Below, one piece after another: positions 8,399-15,674 of a stretch of 32,224 nucleotides of DNA. Each line of letters opens with the position of its first letter. Position 1 is the stretch's first letter. Made by a program: the position numbers and the translations under genes. The stretch covers positions 1-32,224 of the forward strand of contig CAMBVX010000030.1 of NCBI GenBank assembly GCA_945871085.1. The letters run 5' to 3'. The notes beneath the pieces are model-generated. The model made no database searches. It worked only from the letters and a program-made list of their open reading frames with translations, and was not told where the DNA came from. This DNA is from Opitutus sp. GAS368 (GTDB lineage Bacteria; Verrucomicrobiota; Verrucomicrobiia; Opitutales; Opitutaceae).

Positions 8399-8830
8399 AT
8401 GAAGTTTAGCTTCGAGGTCCGTCGTGGCGGGCGCGAAGGAAACTCAGTTTATCTGATTGAGCCTATCGCCGAGCAGGCTGCAGTCCTGAAGTTTGAAGTC
8501 CCATCAGCCGCCGACAACGAGGCCAGCCAACGACACCCGATCTGGATTCTCGACCGAATTCAGACGATGCAGGCAAAAGGGATGCTCAAGAAGGACATCG
8601 CTACTGCCCTGAAATTCTCGGCACCAATGGTCACCTACCATCTGGAGTTGGCGGCGCTGCCATCGCTCGTGACAAAGCGCTTGAAGAAACTACCGGCTAT
8701 CATCCTGAAAGAGGTCCATCTCAATTTTCTCCGAAAGCTTGCGGCCATGCCAGCGGCCGACCAAGACGCGGCATTCGTCGAGCGCGTGCGCTTTGTCGCC
8801 GAGGCCGCGCGGAAGCCCAAGTCGGCCTGA
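8399..8830 (+). pseudogene. C-terminal remnant of an unidentified HTH-containing protein
   Basis: From the ATG at 8399 the frame encodes 143 residues starting MKFSFEVRRGGREGNSVYLI. It contains a helix-turn-helix-like stretch (WILDRIQTMQAKGMLKKDIA, then TALKFSAPMVTYHLELA). The same frame is open upstream without a start until it runs into the antisense of the transposase remnant around 8300-8340. That suggests this is the 3' part of a longer gene cut by the insertion or deletion. The composition is a little less GC-biased than its neighbours. The domain layout (beta-rich part followed by an HTH) resembles tails of replication or resolution proteins on mobile elements, but I do not recognise the family. 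It could also be a short intact gene. Confidence 0.45.
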
Positions 8831-8848
8831 TAGTCTTCCTCCCAGACT

Positions 8849-9541
8849 TCACGCCAGCGCGGCGATGGCTTGCAGCTTTCGCCGCAGGCCGGGCAGACGC
8901 TGCTGGCTCGCACGATCCCCTGGCAAGTGGCCGGGTAAGGCCTCGTCGAACGCCGGCGTGGCCAGCAACGCTCGCATGGCATCGCGCACATAGACGCGCA
9001 TCCCGGCCGGCGAGCGATCCACCTCGGCTACGATGTGCTCACGACCATCCACGACCGTAATGAGATCCTCCAAATCGTGGCTCCCGTAGTAATCGCCGCC
9101 GCCGCGGTCGCAGAATGCGACGTGCTTAATCACGATAAATGCAATCGGCGAAATCAACCGCAGGCGGGTGCTGGCGACAGATACGTCTGTCGCGGTCTCG
9201 AGCGCTTCCTTGAACCAAGTCGTGTTGAGCCCGAGGAAGGCTCCATCGGTCGGCATGATGTCGACGGTGAGATCGCCAAGCACCCAACGACAGCGCGGCG
9301 CATTTTCCCGCATGTCGTGCTCAAACCCCAATCGCCTTAGCGCCGCCTCCACGTCCGAGTGGCGGCGGGAAGTCACGGTCTCCACGATCACATCGACATC
9401 GTCCGTTGGGCGCGCAGGCGACATTGCGGGATGGTCGAGCAGCAAATTCACGATCGAGCCGCCGACGAAGGCATAGTCCAACCCTGAACTGTCCAGGCGG
9501 TCCGCAACCGCTCGCATCGCCGAGAGGTTAGGCTGCGACAT
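8849..9541 (-). CDS. Minimal nucleotidyltransferase-fold protein (AbiEii-like)
   Basis: This 230-residue protein has the minimal-nucleotidyltransferase signature: GGS at 27-29 (YAFVGGSIVNLLL), the acidic pair Asp48-x-Asp50 in RPTDDVDVIVE, and a third acid at Asp94 in DLTVDIMPTD. This fold occurs in AbiEii/AbiGii toxins, MNT-type toxins and related NTases that modify tRNA or proteins. The gene overlaps the end of the upstream HTH gene by 14 bp, so the two form one translationally coupled unit. The pairing of a small HTH protein with an NTase is typical of toxin-antitoxin or abortive-infection modules. The assignment to AbiEii rather than another NTase subfamily is uncertain. It is convergent with the remnant gene ending at 8830. 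Confidence 0.7.
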   Translation of the reverse strand: MSQPNLSAMRAVADRLDSSGLDYAFVGGSIVNLLLDHPAMSPARPTDDVDVIVETVTSRRHSDVEAALRRLGFEHDMRENAPRCRWVLGDLTVDIMPTDGAFLGLNTTWFKEALETATDVSVASTRLRLISPIAFIVIKHVAFCDRGGGDYYGSHDLEDLITVVDGREHIVAEVDRSPAGMRVYVRDAMRALLATPAFDEALPGHLPGDRASQQRLPGLRRKLQAIAALA

Positions 9542-10046
9542 GGGGTTTCAAACGCAGGCTGATTTCTTTCTCTGCGATGCTGCGTTCGCGGGCGCGGCCG
9601 ATCCGCAAGGCATCAACCAACGCGAGCATGGCGTAGAGTTCCGGGTCTTGGCGCGCCGCACGCGGCACGCTGCCATAAAGGGGCTCTACTGCTGCGCCCT
9701 GCACATTGCCCTCCGGATCGGGCCAGACGGGTGGAACCTGGTCCGCACCTACGGTTTTATTTGCCATGACGGGAGCAGCCCATGCGGTCGGCATGCCGCG
9801 GGTGATTTCCTTTTGACTCGCTGGAAACGCGTGCGGCACGCCATGCACGAGATAGTTGCGCAAAGCCTCCCGGCGGATGTCTTTTGTTTGGGGGTCTAGT
9901 AGCCGCGCGTCGATGAGGCGCCGCACCGAGGCATGCACCTCTGAAGCGCTCATCCCGAGCTGGATCGCCAAATCGGCATAGGAATGCTGCAGCCCGCCCA
10001 AGGCAATCTTGAGCACCACCAGGACATCCTGTGATTTAGCCACCAT
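9528..10046 (-). CDS. Winged-HTH regulator/putative antitoxin paired with the NTase
   Basis: This is a 172-residue protein. The N-terminal ~70 residues look like a winged helix (SYADLAIQLGMSASEVHASV, then RRLIDARLLDP), similar to MarR- or ROK-type HTHs. The remainder (PHAFPASQKEITRGMPTAWA and PVWPDPEGNVQGAAVEPLYG) is Pro/Gly-rich and unfamiliar. It ends with a helical stretch (ELYAMLALVDALRIGRARE) that could bind the partner. The ATG at 10046 lies just 7 bp downstream of a perfect 18 bp palindrome, the expected arrangement for autorepression by this protein. There is no obvious Shine-Dalgarno sequence between palindrome and start. It overlaps the NTase gene start by 14 bp. The antitoxin role is inferred from context only. 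Confidence 0.65.
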   Translation of the reverse strand: MVAKSQDVLVVLKIALGGLQHSYADLAIQLGMSASEVHASVRRLIDARLLDPQTKDIRREALRNYLVHGVPHAFPASQKEITRGMPTAWAAPVMANKTVGADQVPPVWPDPEGNVQGAAVEPLYGSVPRAARQDPELYAMLALVDALRIGRARERSIAEKEISLRLKPHVAA

Positions 10047-10053
10047 GGAGATA

Positions 10054-10071
10054 CGCTATTCGCGAATAGCG
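10054..10071. promoter_or_regulatory. Perfect 18 bp palindromic operator candidate
   Basis: The sequence cgctattcgcgaatagcg is an exact palindrome. The right side continues so that gcgaat is repeated (gcgaatagcgaat). It sits 7 bp upstream of the HTH gene ATG on the minus strand, where it would overlap the promoter or ribosome-binding region. The HTH protein is the obvious candidate ligand. Confidence 0.7.
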
Positions 10072-10111
10072 AATGCTCAAGCTGATTACGCCCACCTCCA
10101 ACTCGCCAACT

Positions 10112-10213
10112 TTACACCGTCAGGGTCCGCTCTAAGAGCCACAATAAGAGGGCGCTCAGCGCCACAACCGCGAAAAGTGTGAACACAACCCAACGGTCAA
10201 AGCGCATCATCAT
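10112..10213 (-). CDS. Possible small single-pass membrane peptide (33 aa)
   Basis: The frame starts ATGATGATG and encodes MMMRFDRWVVFTLFAVVALS, then ALLLWLLERTLTV and a stop. It has a short basic/aromatic N-terminus, one continuous hydrophobic helix of about 20 residues and a short polar tail, the shape of a small single-pass membrane protein. It is upstream of the HTH/NTase operon on the same strand. The ribosome-binding site is weak. Evidence is only composition and topology; it may be chance. Confidence 0.35.
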   Translation of the reverse strand: MMMRFDRWVVFTLFAVVALSALLLWLLERTLTV

Positions 10214-10660
10214 CCACTGCCCTCAACTCACCGGTAAAACCGTGGCCGCGATCACTCATTGCCAATCTCGCCGACCCTACCCCGAGATTGACCGTGACAG
10301 TCTGCCTCCCGCCGCCCGGACAGTCCACGTGGAGACCGGGGCTTCCTTTTGATTCGTTTAGGTTCTAATTTAAGCGACGTTGGCCGCCCCATTTTGATAG
10401 CGAGGAAGTTACAAAAAAAGGACGCAGCTGACAACGGATGCCCATTTCCTTCGACACCGCAGCCTTCGCCGCTGCGGAGCGCACTGACACCCGAGCGGAA
10501 ATCAAGCTGGTCAACACAGGGTCGAAGGAATGAACCGTTTCGGATAAAGACCGCGCCCGAAGCGGAGCCGCGCAGGGAACGACTCTCGCAAAATGCATCC
10601 GCGTCCCGACCCAACCCGTAACAACCACGGACAATCAACAGCCCGTTTCAATCCGCTCCC
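10214..10660. other. Intergenic stretch without a convincing gene
   Basis: Frames on both strands here have atypical composition and no recognisable motif. There is a run of seven A bases near 10411 and a locally AT-richer patch around 10355-10375. I see no tRNA, terminator or repeat. Confidence 0.5.
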
Positions 10661-10765
10661 ATGTCCACAGGAACCTTCGCCGCCCTCAGCGAAATATGCG
10701 CCCTGTTTGGATTCCTATCCATCATCGCCTCGATCTGTTTCCTGCGAGCATCCGCCAACTCATAG
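10661..10765 (+). CDS. Possible small membrane peptide (34 aa)
   Basis: An ATG at 10661 opens a short frame: MSTGTFAALSEICALFGFLS followed by IIASICFLRASANS and a TAG. The middle is a single hydrophobic segment. It precedes the DUF2071 gene on the same strand. No clear Shine-Dalgarno sequence is visible. Support is limited to its membrane-peptide look. Confidence 0.3.
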   Translation: MSTGTFAALSEICALFGFLSIIASICFLRASANS

Positions 10766-10814
10766 GTCGGCACCGCTGGTCAGCGAGATCAGTGGAGCCG
10801 CTGGACCGGAGGGA

Positions 10815-11573
10815 GTGAACCGCTGGCCACGACTAACCGAACAATTGGCTCTGCGCGACCGTCCTCCCGGCCCGTGTATCGGTCGGCAGCGCTGGAATCA
10901 CTTGTTGTTCGCACACTGGGTGGTCGATGCGCGCACGGTGCAGTCGACCCTGCCGCGCGGCCTGACAGCCGACACGTTCGGCGGCGTGGCCTATCTCGGG
11001 ATTGTCCCCTTTTTTATGCAGCGAGTCCGGCCGGCTTGGCTTCCACCGCTGCCCGGCGTCTCTTGGTTTCTTGAGTTGAACGTCCGCAGCTACGTGTGCG
11101 ATGCGGCCGGCCGGCCCGGAGTTTGGTTCTACTCGCTCGACTGTAATCAACCATTGGCGGTGTCCCTTGCCCGACGTTTCTTCCACCTGCCCTATTTCCA
11201 CGCCCGCATGTCCGCTCGCCGCACTGGCGAGACGATGCGCTTTGAGTCGGAGCGCCGCTGCTCATCCGGCGCGCCGGCCGGCTACACGTGGCGGTCGGGA
11301 TCGCCAGCGTCGCTCGCCCAACCCGGCTCGCTCGAATTTTTCCTGGTTGAACGGTATTTGCTTTTCGCCGCCAACCCCGCGGGGCGTCTTTTCGCGGGGC
11401 GGGTGCATCACGCACCGTACCAAATTGCGACGCCGGTGGTTGCGGAACTCTCGACCACACCCGCTCGCCAAGCGGGTTTCGACCTCGCGGGCGACCCGGT
11501 TTCACTGCTCGCCGCGCGGCCGGTGGATGTGTCCATTTTTCAATTACGTCCGGCCGACGCGTCTGTCGACTGA
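10815..11573 (+). CDS. DUF2071 (YqjF-type) protein, paralogue 1
   Basis: The protein contains the DUF2071 pattern: IGRQRWNHLLFAHWVVDA, LPRGLTADTFGGVAYLGIVP, WLPPLPGVSWFLELNVRSYV, PGVWFYSLDCNQPLAV, ARRFFHLPYFHARM, and a GRVHHAPY block near the C-terminus. The molecular function of the family is not established. The frame stays open back to an ATG at 10593, but that extension is Pro/Ser-rich and unlike the family, so I start at the GTG at 10815; the start is uncertain. It is very similar over its core to the DUF2071 gene at 16543-17343. It points towards the photolyase operon and ends at a terminator shared with it. Confidence 0.75.
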   Translation: MNRWPRLTEQLALRDRPPGPCIGRQRWNHLLFAHWVVDARTVQSTLPRGLTADTFGGVAYLGIVPFFMQRVRPAWLPPLPGVSWFLELNVRSYVCDAAGRPGVWFYSLDCNQPLAVSLARRFFHLPYFHARMSARRTGETMRFESERRCSSGAPAGYTWRSGSPASLAQPGSLEFFLVERYLLFAANPAGRLFAGRVHHAPYQIATPVVAELSTTPARQAGFDLAGDPVSLLAARPVDVSIFQLRPADASVD

Positions 11574-11587
11574 CCACTTCCGACCGG

Positions 11588-11614
11588 CGGAGGGATTTCG
11601 GCTCCCTCCGTTTT
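11588..11614 (+). terminator. Intrinsic terminator after DUF2071 paralogue 1
   Basis: A perfect 8 bp stem, cggaggga/tccctccg, with a 7-nt loop (tttcggc) is followed immediately by tttt. It begins 14 bp after the DUF2071 stop. It lies between two convergent genes, but the T-tract serves only the plus strand and overlaps the stop codon of the minus-strand FAD oxidoreductase gene (11613-11615). Confidence 0.75.
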
Positions 11615-12848
11615 ACGCGCCCTCTTCACCTAAAATCGCGGCGGCGACACCTTCACCACTTTCCATCGCGCCTTGGATGGACGCGGAGTTCACGAAATCG
11701 CCCGCCACCCAAACCCCCGGTCGCACTGGCGTCGGCGCCCGACGTTCCAGCGGCCGACGCACCGGCAGCGCTCGCCGCACCCGATAAACCCGCAGCGTCT
11801 TCCACTCCGTCACCCCCGCCCCAAACCACTCCGTCAACTCCGTCCGCACCTGCTCCGTCAACGCTTCATCGTCGTCCGCGGGTTCGCCCAAGATCGAGAC
11901 CGACACCAACGCCGCTCCGGCGGGAGCATAACCCGGTGCGACCTCGCTCATCACCGCGACGTTGTTCACCCGACCTCGTCCCGTTCCGTTCAGCATCAAC
12001 GTCGGCTCGCTCAGCGGACTCGCCTGCGCAGCGAAATACACCGTGGTCACCGCCCGCCACGTTGGTGCCGCCATCTCGGGCAACAACTCCGCTGCGCCCG
12101 CGCCCTCCGTCGCCACGACGATCTGCCGTCCCACGATGCGCTCGCCACTCGCCAGCCGCACCGCGCCGGCTTCGACCGCCACCACCTGCGCGTTGAGCCA
12201 CACCGTGCCCGGTGTCAGGCCCGCCGCCAGTTGCGCAGGGATCGCCTGCATTCCGCCCGCCGGCACTGCGGTGTCGCCCTCCGCAAACATGCGAAAAACA
12301 AAGTCCAGCATCCGACTCGAGGTCTCCAGCTTCTCATCCAAAAAAACACCCCCGAGCCACGGCCGCATAAAGCGCTCAATCATTCGTGTGCTGAAACCGT
12401 GCGCTCGCAACGCGGTCAGCGCCGAGGTTTCCGGTCGTGCGAACAGTTCCGCCATCGTGCCTCGCCGGGCAGCCGCGCGTAAAGTCGCGATCCGCATTTT
12501 GTCGGCCAGCGAACCCACCGGAGCCCGCAGCGTGTCCCACAGCGCCCCCGGCTCCCGCCATGGGTCGCTCACGCGGTGCATCCGCCCGTCACACCACACC
12601 CGCGCGCCCGCCGAAAATTTCCTCAACGCGAGTTGCTCGTAATCCAACCACCTTTTCGCCGCCGGATACGCCGTCAGGAGCACCTGAAAGCCGCGGTCCA
12701 AACGAAACCCCTCCTTCACGTCCGTTCGCACCCGCCCGCCCACCGCATCACTCGCCTCCACCACCGCGCAATCCACCCCACCCGCTTGCAGGTACCGCGC
12801 ACAGGTCAAGCCCGCCAGCCCCCCTCCGATGATCACCACGTCTTTCAT
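11613..12848 (-). CDS. NAD(P)/FAD-dependent amine-oxidase-like oxidoreductase
   Basis: This 411-residue protein starts MKDVVIIGGGLAGLTCARYL with the Rossmann FAD motif GGGLAG at 8-13. The second dinucleotide-binding block is VVEASDAVGGRVRTD (about residues 29-43). The C-terminus has the typical FAD-contact sequence VWVAGDFVNSASIQGAMESG. The overall pattern matches phytoene-desaturase/protoporphyrinogen-oxidase-type flavoproteins of the amino-oxidase superfamily; the substrate is not predictable. Its ATG overlaps the upstream renalase-like stop by 4 bp (12845-12848), and it is the last gene of the photolyase operon. Similar flavoproteins accompany photolyase genes in light- or singlet-oxygen-response clusters of other bacteria. 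Confidence 0.85.
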   Translation of the reverse strand: MKDVVIIGGGLAGLTCARYLQAGGVDCAVVEASDAVGGRVRTDVKEGFRLDRGFQVLLTAYPAAKRWLDYEQLALRKFSAGARVWCDGRMHRVSDPWREPGALWDTLRAPVGSLADKMRIATLRAAARRGTMAELFARPETSALTALRAHGFSTRMIERFMRPWLGGVFLDEKLETSSRMLDFVFRMFAEGDTAVPAGGMQAIPAQLAAGLTPGTVWLNAQVVAVEAGAVRLASGERIVGRQIVVATEGAGAAELLPEMAAPTWRAVTTVYFAAQASPLSEPTLMLNGTGRGRVNNVAVMSEVAPGYAPAGAALVSVSILGEPADDDEALTEQVRTELTEWFGAGVTEWKTLRVYRVRRALPVRRPLERRAPTPVRPGVWVAGDFVNSASIQGAMESGEGVAAAILGEEGA

Positions 12849-13795
12849 GCTGTCGCGCCGACCGCCATCCGTTCGGCCAGTTCCAATCCCGATAACGCCG
12901 CGCCCTCCACGCGCGGACCACCCAGCGCATCGCCCGCCAGCCCCAGACCCAGCTCAGGCAGCCACACGCATCGCGGCGCATACGAGGCCACGGGCTCGCT
13001 GAACTTCCAGCGCTGCACCGCGACGTTGACCACGGGTGCACCCAACTGCTCCGCAATACCCGGCAACACCAATGCCGCCAACTCGGCCTCTGTCTTGGCG
13101 TAGTGCTCTGTTGCGCTCGCCGGACTCAAATGCACCGTCACCGCCCCCACCCCGCCGGACGAAATTCCTTTCTTGGTATTGTCGGCCATCCACCTCACGG
13201 GCCCAGCTGCCAGGGCGACACCCTCGGCCGGCACCGCGCTCGCCCCTCCGAGGGTCACCAACAGCGCCAAGCAGGGGTGATACGTCAGCACCGCCAACTC
13301 CCCCGCCAACTTGTTTGGCAAGCCCACGCCGCCGGCCTTGAGCAACGCCAACGACTGTGGCAACGGTGCCGTCAACACCACTCGCCGCGCGCGCCACGAC
13401 GGCTGATTTTCAATCGTCAGCTCCCACTCGCTATCCTCGCGCTGCACTTTAAGGACTTTCGCTTCGCGCCGCACGTCGAGACCGTCCGCCAAGAATTTCC
13501 CCAGCGCATTCATGCTCGGCTTGGCGATCCAGCGGTGCGCCGGCGCCCCGGGCCACGGCACCACTACGCCGGCCGCTGCCCATTCGGCCACCATCGCCGC
13601 AAACCGCTCCGACTTCACCGTGAAATACTGCGCCCCCGAGTCAAACGTGGCTTCGCCCACCCGTTTGGTCGCCAAGCGCCCGCCAAATCCTCGGCTTTTT
13701 TCGAACACCACAACGTCCTCACCGCGCGCCGTTAGCGCCCGTGCGAGCAGCAGGCCAGATATGCCTGCGCCCACGACTGCGATCGTTTTATCCAT
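12845..13795 (-). CDS. Renalase-like FAD-dependent oxidoreductase
   Basis: The gene encodes 316 residues starting MDKTIAVVGAGISGLLLARA, with the FAD-binding GAGISG at 9-14. FEKSRGFGGRLATKRVGEAT, followed by FDSGAQYFTVKSERFA, is the signature of bacterial renalase-like proteins, which oxidise aberrant dihydronicotinamides in the characterised cases. The C-terminal LGLAGDALGGPRVEGAALSG is the FAD-closing motif. I chose the ATG at 13795, which places the Rossmann strand at the N-terminus; upstream in-frame codons add a basic tail without family support. The stop overlaps the next FAD gene start by 4 bp. The 110 bp upstream to the DUF2256 gene hold no visible feature. Confidence 0.85.
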   Translation of the reverse strand: MDKTIAVVGAGISGLLLARALTARGEDVVVFEKSRGFGGRLATKRVGEATFDSGAQYFTVKSERFAAMVAEWAAAGVVVPWPGAPAHRWIAKPSMNALGKFLADGLDVRREAKVLKVQREDSEWELTIENQPSWRARRVVLTAPLPQSLALLKAGGVGLPNKLAGELAVLTYHPCLALLVTLGGASAVPAEGVALAAGPVRWMADNTKKGISSGGVGAVTVHLSPASATEHYAKTEAELAALVLPGIAEQLGAPVVNVAVQRWKFSEPVASYAPRCVWLPELGLGLAGDALGGPRVEGAALSGLELAERMAVGATA

Positions 13796-13905
13796 ACCGG
13801 GAGAGCCTTTCCGGCCTCGCACGCGGCGCAACGCTGATTCCGGATCCGTGGGCCGAACCACCTATCGCGCCACGTCGTCCGATCACTGGACGCCCTCCCG
13901 CGACG

Positions 13906-14067
13906 TCAACGGACACGGGCTCCTCCGTGCTTCCGCAGGCGGCACCCATCCGAGCAGAACTTCACCTCGTCCCACACTTTCTCCCATTTCTTGCGCCACG
14001 CAAAAGGCCGCCCGCACACCGCACACAGCTTCGTCGGGAGGTCGGATTTTTTTCGCATCTTCGGCAT
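13906..14067 (-). CDS. DUF2256 small zinc-ribbon-like protein
   Basis: This 53-residue protein begins MPKMRKKSDLPTKLCAVCGR. It has four cysteines as Cys15-x2-Cys18 and Cys38-x3-Cys42 (KFCSDGCR), around the conserved core PFAWRKKWEKVWDEVKFCSD. This is the DUF2256 family, usually found next to photolyase/cryptochrome genes. The Cys pattern suggests a bound metal ion. The start follows a strong Shine-Dalgarno sequence (gaggagg) and lies 17 bp after the photolyase stop, so it is co-transcribed. A role in supporting the photolyase, for example metal or cluster handling, is a guess from linkage. Confidence 0.88.
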   Translation of the reverse strand: MPKMRKKSDLPTKLCAVCGRPFAWRKKWEKVWDEVKFCSDGCRLRKHGGARVR

Positions 14068-14084
14068 CGTTCCCCTCCTCGCGC

Positions 14085-15674
14085 TTAAAACGCCAAAAGT
14101 CCACCCGCCGCCGCGGGTGCTCCGCCATTGCCTCTGATTTCCTGGGCGCGCGTTTGAATCGCCGTGCGATCCATCGGCTTAAGCCGCGCAATGTTTTTTA
14201 CCTGCAACGCCATCCGCTGATTCTTCGCGAGCAACGCCTCGTGCCGTAGCAGGAAATCCCAATACAGCGTCGTAAACGGGCAGGCGTCCTCCCCCACCGA
14301 CTTTTCCGGATCAAACCGACACCCCGCGCAGTAGTTGCTCATCCGGTCGATATACTTGCCGGTCGCCGCATACGGCTTCGAAGCCATGATCCCACCGTCA
14401 CCATACTGGGACATCCCGAGTGTGTTCGGCAGCTCGACCCACTCAACCGCATCCACGTAAACCGCCAAATACCATTCGTGAACTTTCTGCGGCTCCACTC
14501 CGAGCAATAGCCCATAGAGCCCCGTCACCATCAACCGCTGGATATGATGCGCGTAGCCGTGCGCCAACGTCTGGCCGATGCTCTGGCGCAGACAGTTCAT
14601 CTCACATTTTCCCGTCCAATAAAACTCCGGCAGTCTCTCCTTCGCCCCCAGTGCGTTCAGCTCCGCGTAGCGCGGCATGTGGTGCCAATAAATGCCGCGC
14701 ACATACTCCCGCCAACCGAGCACTTGCCGGATGAACCCTTCCGCACTCGCGAGCGGCACGCGCCCGTCACGATACGCCTGCTCCGCCGCGGCCACGACTT
14801 CGCGCGGATTGAGCAATTTCAAATTCATCGCCGCCGAAATCCGCGAGTGAAACAGCCACGGCTCCTCCGTCCACATCGCATCTTGAAACTGCCCGAAGTG
14901 GGGCAACCGATGCTCGATAAAATCCCGCAAGGTCGCCCGCGCCTCCTCCGGCGTCACCGGCCACGCGAACTCCTTGAGTTCGCCCGGATGGTTTGCGAAC
15001 CGCTTTTCCACGAGCGCCAGCACCGCCCGCGTAGTCGCATCGGGTTTGGTCAAAACCGGCGCACGCAATCGCTCCGCCTTCGGCCCGTCTTTTTTGAAAC
15101 TCCCGCGATTGTCGTGGTCGTAGTTCCACTCGCCACCCTCCGGCTCGCCTTTTTCGTCAACGAGGACGCGATGCTTGCGCCGGACTTCGCGGTAGAAAAA
15201 CTCCATCCGCAGCATTTTCCGTCCTTCGGCGTGGGCCGCGAAATCCGCCCGCGTTTGGAAAAAATGCCGGTCTGCCCTCACCTCCAAGGGCCGTTTGCTC
15301 GCTTTCGCTGCCACCACCATCGCCTCCTGGACCCGCCACTCACCGGCTTCCGTCATAATCAATCGCTCCGGCGACAGCTCCGCCACGGCTCGCGCCAGTT
15401 CACCGGCGAGGGTCTGCGTGTTTCCCGGCGCATCCAGTTCGGTGTAACTCACCGGCCGCTTCAGTTTTTTCTGTGCATCCCGAAAATGCCGCATCGCAGC
15501 GAGGAACACCGCGATCCGCGGCTTGCTTGTCCACACATGCTCCGACTCCGCCGCCACCTCCGCCATCCAGATCACATCGCACTTCGGATCAAAGCCGTCG
15601 AGCGCCGACGACTCCGCGTCGAGCTGATCTCCCAGCACGAGCACGAGCGAACGCACGCCCTTCGACCCACTCAT
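14085..15674 (-). CDS. Iron-sulfur bacterial cryptochrome/photolyase (FeS-BCP, CryB/PhrB type)
   Basis: This 529-residue protein has the photolyase N-domain opening SLVLVLGDQLDAESSAL and the C-terminal FAD domain. Landmarks include EGFIRQVLGWREYVRGIYW, WTGKCEMNCLRQSIGQTLAH and YAHHIQRLMVTGLYGLLLGV, with GMSQYGDGG near residues 420-428. Cys361, Cys449, Cys452 and Cys465 show the spacing (88, 3, 13) that I recall for the [4Fe-4S] ligands of Agrobacterium PhrB (350, 438, 441, 454). Proteins of this class repair (6-4) photoproducts or act as blue-light receptors, and use a lumazine antenna. The ATG overlaps the SDR stop by 4 bp (15671-15674), so it is coupled to the operon. All ligands are intact. 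Confidence 0.93.
   Translation of the reverse strand: MSGSKGVRSLVLVLGDQLDAESSALDGFDPKCDVIWMAEVAAESEHVWTSKPRIAVFLAAMRHFRDAQKKLKRPVSYTELDAPGNTQTLAGELARAVAELSPERLIMTEAGEWRVQEAMVVAAKASKRPLEVRADRHFFQTRADFAAHAEGRKMLRMEFFYREVRRKHRVLVDEKGEPEGGEWNYDHDNRGSFKKDGPKAERLRAPVLTKPDATTRAVLALVEKRFANHPGELKEFAWPVTPEEARATLRDFIEHRLPHFGQFQDAMWTEEPWLFHSRISAAMNLKLLNPREVVAAAEQAYRDGRVPLASAEGFIRQVLGWREYVRGIYWHHMPRYAELNALGAKERLPEFYWTGKCEMNCLRQSIGQTLAHGYAHHIQRLMVTGLYGLLLGVEPQKVHEWYLAVYVDAVEWVELPNTLGMSQYGDGGIMASKPYAATGKYIDRMSNYCAGCRFDPEKSVGEDACPFTTLYWDFLLRHEALLAKNQRMALQVKNIARLKPMDRTAIQTRAQEIRGNGGAPAAAGGLLAF

Noticed and set aside
10252-10638. A 128-codon minus-strand frame
   Set aside because: Cys/Arg/Gly/Ser-rich composition, no motif, no ribosome-binding site, and overlap with other equally poor frames.
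13883-14191. A 102-codon minus-strand frame overlapping the photolyase end
   Set aside because: The real gene here is DUF2256 in another frame (13906-14067), with four conserved Cys and a strong Shine-Dalgarno sequence.
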